Shown: piece by piece, positions 29,984-34,774 of the stretch
Position numbering within the stretch: the first letter of the stretch is position 1
Layout of the letters: the number at the start of each line of letters is the position of its first letter
Assembly: GCA_030626045.1 (NCBI GenBank)
Contig: DAOUPS010000001.1
Span: 1-34,774, forward strand
Length of the DNA: 34,774 bases
Origin: a bacterium
GTDB lineage: Bacteria > Patescibacteriota > Minisyncoccia > Moranbacterales > DUUL01
Direction of reading: 5' to 3'
Position numbers and translations under genes: made by a program
The notes under the pieces: model-generated
What the model saw: only the letters and a program-made list of their open reading frames with translations
Databases searched by the model: none
What the model was told of the DNA's origin: nothing

Positions 29984-30904
29984 TTAAAAATTACATTCCA
30001 TATATCTCATATCGCACTTAAACACTTTCCCGTATTGGTCTATGATCGCGATTGAATTATTAGAAACATGTCCATATTTAAAACCGTATTCAAGTTCAGG
30101 CCAAAAAGTTTCCTGTCCAATTGAGCACATTTTGCCCCCGCCAAGCGGAGTTTTGGGAGCAATAATTGATCCGTCGTTCTTAAGGCATGCCTCACCAGTG
30201 GCTTTTGTTTGATGCATGATCAATTTTGCGTAAGCAGACTCAGCGTGCATACGAGAGTCATTTAAGCCTATTAGAACACTGCTGCTTATTAAGGCAATAA
30301 AGACACATACTACAACGATAATTACTGCAATAATGCTCTTTACACTTGAAGATTTTTTGGGATCAGCGTATATAACTGCGGTCTTGCCAATTTTGTCGTG
30401 TATTCCCTGTTTTTTTGCGTCAAAACCAATCATGAAGTAACCAATGCAGAAAATGATCGTTGATACAATTCTCCCAACAGTTTCACGAAGAACCACTTGT
30501 CCAAGATCAAGCTGTTCTCCGTCGGTCGGAACAACACGAAGCCCAAAAGCGCGTTTGCCAAACGTTGCCTCATAATTATATGTCATATATATAAAATACC
30601 CCCATGAAAGCAGTATCCCAAACAGCTGGCTTAACGGCACAATTACATTTCTATCAATTCCGGAAACAGCAAAAAGAAATCCTATCACAAAACCAAAGAT
30701 CAAGCCAAGTATCATGATAACAATATTGTCGATAAAAAAAGCACAAAAACGAACCCAAAAGCCGGCGTATTTAACCACTGGCACAGATCGGGAAACTTGA
30801 GAAAAGCTTTCAGCGGTTTCGGTTTGCGTCTCTTGTTCGTTTTGTCCTGCCTTATTCTGTTCTGATCCAGTTTCTCTCTCTTGTTGCAGATCAGAGATAT
30901 TCAT
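29984..30904 (-). CDS. RDD-family membrane protein with extracytoplasmic C-terminal domain
   Basis: A 306-residue protein. Residues 1-40 are polar and Gln/Glu-rich, probably cytoplasmic and disordered. The RDD domain follows (about 45-185) with YAGFWVRFCAFFIDNIVIMI (the Arg and Asp-Asn positions of RDD), FGKRAFGLRVV and GIHDKIGKTAVIY. A further membrane helix (about 192-216) leads to a C-terminal domain of 90 residues outside the membrane, with Cys pairs (EACLKND, KMCSIGQ, FKCDMRYMECNF). That last part looks like a pilin-type or similar small globular domain, though I cannot assign it. It follows smc by 11 nt. The function is unknown; the RDD family has been linked to transport. Confidence 0.82.
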   Translation of the reverse strand: MNISDLQQERETGSEQNKAGQNEQETQTETAESFSQVSRSVPVVKYAGFWVRFCAFFIDNIVIMILGLIFGFVIGFLFAVSGIDRNVIVPLSQLFGILLSWGYFIYMTYNYEATFGKRAFGLRVVPTDGEQLDLGQVVLRETVGRIVSTIIFCIGYFMIGFDAKKQGIHDKIGKTAVIYADPKKSSSVKSIIAVIIVVVCVFIALISSSVLIGLNDSRMHAESAYAKLIMHQTKATGEACLKNDGSIIAPKTPLGGGKMCSIGQETFWPELEYGFKYGHVSNNSIAIIDQYGKVFKCDMRYMECNF

Positions 30905-30915
30905 ACATTATACTT

Positions 30916-33228
30916 TTAATTATTTTTGTCATTAATGTCCCCTTTTTCATCAACTTGATCAAGCCGAATAGATAAAAGTTCTGAGACTCCGTCATCTCCC
31001 ATGGTCACTCCATATAAGACCGCCGCTTCTCTCATTGTTTGTCTATTATGAGTAATAAGCACAAATTGTGTTCGGTTCGATAATTCAGTTAATATCTTAC
31101 CAAAACGTTTGGAGTTTGCTTCATCAAGCGCAGCTTCCACTTCATCGAGAAGCGCGAAAGGCGGCGGATTGTGTGAAATAATAGCAAAAAGCAATGCCAG
31201 CGAGGTGAGTGCGCGCTCACCTCCGGAAAGCATTCCCAGATTGGTGATCTTCTTTCCGGGAGGCTCGGCAATAATATCAATGCCAATTTGCGTTTCGGGA
31301 TTTTCGTTCTCTCCAAGTTCTTCGGCTATGTCATCATTGTTTTCTTCTTTAGTCTGGCGAGCTAGTGCCTTGATCTCGATCTTTTCAATTCTGGCTTTCC
31401 CGCCGTTAAAAATTATTTTGAAATACTTGCTGAATTCTTTGTTAATAAATGAATAGGCACCCTCAAATTTATCTTTGATCTGATCGTCCATTTCGTGGAT
31501 CACTTTTTTAAGTTTTTTCATTGCTTCCTTCAGGTCATTGGATTCTTTTCTTAGAAAATCATGCCGTTTTTGTGTTTCATTATATTCCTCGATAATGGAT
31601 TCATCGATCCCGCCAATTTGCTCAAGCTGAAACTTTAATCTGTTAATATCGTTTTCAAGTTTTGAGGCTTCTATTTTTTCACCCTTATATTCAAGCCTAT
31701 CGGGAGAAATTTTCATTTCATTGTTAATGCGATTAACAAGGTCTTCTTCCTTGACCTCGATCCTTACAAACTCTATTTTTGCCTCATTAAAACTATCCTT
31801 TAATTTGTCAAGTTCGAATTGTTTGCGTCGAAGCTTGTCTTCAAGTTCAAGTGATGTTTTGCGCTCACTGCGATCCTTTTCAAAAAACTCATTGATCTTC
31901 ATTTTGGTTCTCTTGAGCGATTTTTCAATTTCAATCTTTCTCTCTTTGGCTGTTTTAAGAGCTGCTTGAAATTGATGGATCTTCTTTAAGTTTATTGTTT
32001 CTTGCCTTTCTATCTCTTTGCCCGGCTTTTTTTTCTCTATTTTACCCCTTATGACCGCTTCATAAAGATCATACAGCTCTTGGGCAACCATACATGCGTA
32101 TTTTTTCAATTCTGGTACTTCGCTCAGCGTCTTAATCCGCTCTATCCGTTTTATTAAATTATCTTGCTGCGACTTTATTCCGGAAATATGTTCTTTGACG
32201 GTATCCACTCCAACAGGAATGACATCAACAACTTGAATATTCTTTGTCCTTTCCTTTTCCAACTCGATCTTTCCTTCTTCGGCAATAATTTTGCGTTCTA
32301 TTGAATACAGTTCATGGTTCAGTTTTCTTTGATCTCGTTCCAACACATCAATATTGTCTTGCAATGAAACCGTGTTTTTTGATTCTTCTTTCAGTTTCTC
32401 AATGATTTTATCAACTTCCATTTGGATTTGCATCATTTTACGGCCAAAATCGTCTTTTATTTCCTCCGCTTCCGTCTTCGCGCTCATAAGCTGTTTCCAA
32501 AAAAAACCAAAAAGCATATGTTGTTTTTCTTTTAGACGCAGACGATATGCCTCTCCCTTTTGAGCTTTTGAGCTTTGCCGCTTAAGAAGCCGCAAATGCG
32601 GTTCGATTTCCAGAAGCAGATTTTCCACCTGCTCGACATTCCGCATCGTGCTTTTAAGTTTTCTCTGGCTCCGCTCTTTCTTGAGTTGATATCCTTTCAC
32701 TCCGGCTGCTTCTTCAATAATTGAACGCCTTTCAACCGGCGAGGCATTAAGAATATTATCAGCCATTCCTTGATTTATAATGCAATAACTCCGCTGTCCC
32801 ACGCCCGCCTTTGCCAGAATATCAACAATATCAATAAGCCTTGTTCTTGATCCGTTTATAAGATACTCGCTTTCCCCATTACGAAATATTTTTCGAGTGA
32901 TAACCACTTCATCAAAATCAAGGGAAATTTGCTTATCTTTATTGTCAAGAAATATCGATACTTGCGCGCTTCCCAGTTTTGATTTACTGCCACTGCCGGC
33001 AAAAATAATGTCTCTGGCTTTCTTTCCGCGTAAATTTTTCATTGATTGCTCTCCCATGGCCCATCGAAGAGCATCGGCAATATTGGATTTTCCGCTCCCG
33101 TTGGGACCAACTATGGCTGTTATCCCAATATTTTTGCCACTCTCAAAAACACCGCTTTCGAAAAAATCAAAAGTGGTTTTTTTTGCGAAAGATTTAAAAC
33201 CTGAAATTTCTAACTTTTTGAGAAACAT
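30916..33228 (-). CDS. smc: Short SMC-type chromosome partition ATPase without recognisable hinge
   Basis: The SMC subunit of condensin, an ABC ATPase. At 770 residues it is far shorter than the usual 1,150-1,200. Head motifs are intact: LEISGFKSFAKKT and Walker A GPNGSGKSN (41-49), the N-terminal head segment IINQGMADNILNASPVERRSIIEEAAGVKGYQ, the C-motif LSGGERALTS (from 667), Walker B FALLDEVEAALDEAN (about 691-705) and VLITHNRQTM. The coiled-coil arms are only about 220 residues each. The middle (about 335-400) is a short region with VDVIPVGVDTVKEH and ELKKYACMVAQELYDLYEAV, and it has none of the Gly-rich hinge motifs. ScpA and ScpB are encoded in the same window. A promoter lies at 33300-33328, and RDD, rsmI, secF, GT4 and pgk follow downstream. 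Confidence 0.9.
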   Translation of the reverse strand: MFLKKLEISGFKSFAKKTTFDFFESGVFESGKNIGITAIVGPNGSGKSNIADALRWAMGEQSMKNLRGKKARDIIFAGSGSKSKLGSAQVSIFLDNKDKQISLDFDEVVITRKIFRNGESEYLINGSRTRLIDIVDILAKAGVGQRSYCIINQGMADNILNASPVERRSIIEEAAGVKGYQLKKERSQRKLKSTMRNVEQVENLLLEIEPHLRLLKRQSSKAQKGEAYRLRLKEKQHMLFGFFWKQLMSAKTEAEEIKDDFGRKMMQIQMEVDKIIEKLKEESKNTVSLQDNIDVLERDQRKLNHELYSIERKIIAEEGKIELEKERTKNIQVVDVIPVGVDTVKEHISGIKSQQDNLIKRIERIKTLSEVPELKKYACMVAQELYDLYEAVIRGKIEKKKPGKEIERQETINLKKIHQFQAALKTAKERKIEIEKSLKRTKMKINEFFEKDRSERKTSLELEDKLRRKQFELDKLKDSFNEAKIEFVRIEVKEEDLVNRINNEMKISPDRLEYKGEKIEASKLENDINRLKFQLEQIGGIDESIIEEYNETQKRHDFLRKESNDLKEAMKKLKKVIHEMDDQIKDKFEGAYSFINKEFSKYFKIIFNGGKARIEKIEIKALARQTKEENNDDIAEELGENENPETQIGIDIIAEPPGKKITNLGMLSGGERALTSLALLFAIISHNPPPFALLDEVEAALDEANSKRFGKILTELSNRTQFVLITHNRQTMREAAVLYGVTMGDDGVSELLSIRLDQVDEKGDINDKNN

Positions 33229-33299
33229 TGCGTTTATATTTTTGCGCGAGTAAAAAAAGTTTTATGAATTTATGAGTTTTTGCATAAAGCTTCCATATC

Positions 33300-33328
33300 A
33301 TTATACAACTATATGAAATATTGTTCAA
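33300..33328 (-). promoter_or_regulatory. Promoter of the smc operon
   Basis: On the minus strand the -35 is TTGAAC (33328-33323) and the -10 is a perfect TATAAT (33305-33300), with a 17-bp spacer. The leader to the ATG at 33228 is about 65 nt and AT-rich, with no clear Shine-Dalgarno site. Confidence 0.75.
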
Positions 33329-33403
33329 AAAAAATAGCAGTTCCCTCGTAATCTTAATGGTTTTTAGGCATATTTTCAATCACTTTTAATGCCAAAAGTG
33401 TAA

Positions 33404-33526
33404 GAGCCTGCCTGAAACGTAAAATAGTATGGATATTATTGTAAGGCACCGGCTGGCAAAATCCAATTAAAGCGCTTTTGCCTAGTCAATAGACAGATAA
33501 AATTCCTAATTGCGGTTTTTGGATAG
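33404..33526. mobile_element. Possible degenerate relative of the GAGCCTG MITE
   Basis: It begins TAAGAGCCTGCCTGAAAC (33401-33418), close to the MITE left end, and ends GCGGTTTTTGGATAG (33513-33527), close to the right end of the 20070 copy. CAATAGACAGA is shared with the 20061 region. A GGCAAAA/TTTTGCC hairpin (33455-33482) lies inside. The case is weak but adds up over three features. I see no gene in 33229-33603. Confidence 0.35.
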
Positions 33527-33566
33527 AAAAACCATCGACAACAAGCTAATGCCGATGGCTTTTTTA
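33525..33566 (-). terminator. Bidirectional rho-independent terminator after the S74 gene
   Basis: CCATCG (33532-33537) faces CGATGG (33553-33558) with a 15-nt loop. A-run on the left (33527-33531) and T-run on the right (33560-33566) give U-tracts in both directions. It lies 38 nt past the stop of the minus-strand S74 gene and upstream of the smc promoter. Confidence 0.75.
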
Positions 33567-33603
33567 TTTTGGTAATTTCTAGCAACTGAATCTTGCTGGA
33601 TAT

Positions 33604-34740
33604 TTACCTTTTCAAACCTTCAACCTCTTCCTGCAATTTCTCTATCTGCCTCTGCTGTTCTTTTACCGCTTCTATTAGCACTCCAATGAATCCATTATAA
33701 TTAACCAACTTGTATCCGTATTTGTTTTCAGAAACCAGGGAAGAAAAGTCTTTTTCCACTTCCTGAGCTATTACTCCTATACAGGGTTCTCCGTTACTCC
33801 TCATCTTAAAGTCTACCCCTCTTATGTTATTTATTCTGTCAATAGCATTTGAAACAGTTTTAATATCTTTTTTATATCTTTGATCGGAGGCATTGTGAAA
33901 ATTAGACGCCCATATGGGAGCATAAGTATTTTTAGCTCTACCAACTACCAATTTTGCACTATTTTGATTGCCTAATCTCACTCCTATGCTTCCGTCAATC
34001 CATACCGAATCTACATTATCTACAAAGTACATCCACGGACCAGATGTATCATCTAATGTGTTATATTCACCGTGGGTTAAAACGGTTCCTATCTTAAGTC
34101 TCTTATTCAAATTATTGCTGTTTCCCGCAACAATATCTCCCTTAACATCCAATTTAACACTTAACGCATCACTGGGATTCGCTGTCCCGATTCCTACATT
34201 GCCACCCCTACCAATAGAAAGCAACGGAGTACCAGAACTTGAATGATTTATTGTAAAATTACCCGTTGATTTCTGATGAGTAAGTCCATAGGTGCCATTC
34301 TGATGGTCTCTGATTCTACTGAAACTATCTAAGTTGATTATTGAGTAAGCGTCAAAAACAGTTCCGACCCCATCACCGGTAACATCAATGAGTCCGGTTC
34401 CATTTATTGCGTCACAGTCATGCACCACCATACCTCCGTCCACATCCAATCTGAATCTGTTGTCAGGAGCTGTCGTCCCAATTCCTACATTTCCTTTAGC
34501 CACAATCAAGCCATTCACGCTAATATCAGAGGTATTGAGCATCAGTCCCGCCTTTTTGAATTGAAAACGATCACTTACATTTATCGGCGCTTCCAGATTG
34601 CCTCCCGGAGGAGGAAATGCCGGCTCTTGCCAAGCCACAGCAAATTGGATAGACAAGCCGACTGCCAAGCCGACTACTACCACTCCCAGCCAGTAAGTTA
34701 TTTGGGAATAGATTTCTTTGGTTTTGGTTATTGGTTTCAT
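33604..34740 (-). CDS. Anchored surface protein with S74 intramolecular chaperone domain
   Basis: A 378-residue protein. An N-terminal membrane anchor or uncleaved signal (about 15-36) is followed by AWQEPAFPPPGGNLEAPINVSD, a linker I know from Patescibacteria surface proteins. A repetitive beta-rich stalk follows, with two NVGIGTxxP repeats (NVGIGTTAP and NVGIGTANP), of the kind found in tail-fibre-like trimers. The C-terminus is a peptidase S74 domain: SDQRYKKDIKTVSNAIDRI, GVIAQEVEKDF and LVNYNGFIGVLIEAVKEQ, ending in a coiled coil. In viral relatives this domain drives trimerisation and cuts itself off before the Ser of SD; the same may occur here (inference). It is a single-gene unit with its own terminator. 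Confidence 0.88.
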   Translation of the reverse strand: MKPITKTKEIYSQITYWLGVVVVGLAVGLSIQFAVAWQEPAFPPPGGNLEAPINVSDRFQFKKAGLMLNTSDISVNGLIVAKGNVGIGTTAPDNRFRLDVDGGMVVHDCDAINGTGLIDVTGDGVGTVFDAYSIINLDSFSRIRDHQNGTYGLTHQKSTGNFTINHSSSGTPLLSIGRGGNVGIGTANPSDALSVKLDVKGDIVAGNSNNLNKRLKIGTVLTHGEYNTLDDTSGPWMYFVDNVDSVWIDGSIGVRLGNQNSAKLVVGRAKNTYAPIWASNFHNASDQRYKKDIKTVSNAIDRINNIRGVDFKMRSNGEPCIGVIAQEVEKDFSSLVSENKYGYKLVNYNGFIGVLIEAVKEQQRQIEKLQEEVEGLKR

Positions 34741-34774
34741 AATTTTTTTAATCCATTAGTTTAATTTATTGGCA

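Noticed and set aside
33229..33603. A structured RNA gene such as RNase P RNA, tmRNA or SRP RNA in the largest gap
   Set aside because: I found none of the conserved cores of these RNAs; the gap is explained by a terminator, a promoter and a possible element remnant.
1..34774. Use of a recoded TGA (glycine), as in some Patescibacteria
   Set aside because: gap, murD and rodA end at TGA at the expected protein length, and no conserved gene contains an internal TGA.

Overview
The window reads as a piece of chromosome from a Patescibacteria (Candidate Phyla Radiation) bacterium, most likely a Parcubacteria-like lineage. This is inferred from several things. The DNA is AT-rich and tightly packed. 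A tail-type S74 protein carries the WQEPAFPPPGGN motif that I know from such genomes. There is a short PGK, a short SMC, a DUF2207 protein, an RDD membrane protein and a 102-residue protein that I recall only from these genomes. TGA is used as a stop (gap, murD, rodA), so the code is standard and this is not a Gracilibacteria/Absconditabacteria type. No rRNA, phage module, CRISPR array or complete insertion sequence is present.

Layout: nearly everything is on the minus strand, so transcription runs from high to low coordinates. At 34740-33604 is an anchored S74 chaperone-domain protein with its own terminator. A good promoter at about 33300 then drives smc, an RDD protein, rsmI, secF, a GT4 glycosyltransferase and pgk (33228-26014). 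tRNA-Gln(TTG) follows at 25829, with its own promoter now separated from it by an inserted GC-rich element. From 25605 back to 24875 is a small plus-strand island of three short genes with strong Shine-Dalgarno sites, consensus promoters and terminators. A group of exported proteins of unknown substrate follows (24630-20097: coiled-coil protein, anchored acidic protein, DUF2207, CAP domain). A plus-strand conserved small protein (21077-21385) sits among them.

From 19878 down come a lone receiver domain, aspS, an MFS transporter, a YbaK-type deacylase, then scpA, a GT2, scpB, a D,D-carboxypeptidase, mraY and a polyprenyl-phosphate type GT2 (to 10249). An isolated gene of higher G+C with its own promoter (10002-9550) lies between two direct repeats. 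The last block (9297-1) is a small membrane protein, gyrB, a Nudix hydrolase, gap, murI, murD, acyP, mltG, rodA and the start of ispG, many of them coupled or nearly so.

Together the genes cover peptidoglycan precursor synthesis and wall elongation (murI, murD, mraY, mltG, rodA, carboxypeptidase), lower glycolysis (gap, pgk), chromosome organisation (gyrB, smc, scpA, scpB), protein export (secF) and surface glycosylation.

The most unusual content is non-coding. There is a family of at least ten short GGGAYTGTTYCC palindromes, several placed directly after a TAA stop. There is a 97-bp MITE with 18-bp inverted ends and TTA target duplications, plus decayed relatives. An 88-bp insertion has duplicated the 5' end of the tRNA-Gln gene. 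The SMC is 770 residues long and has no hinge that I can recognise, although ScpA and ScpB are encoded nearby.
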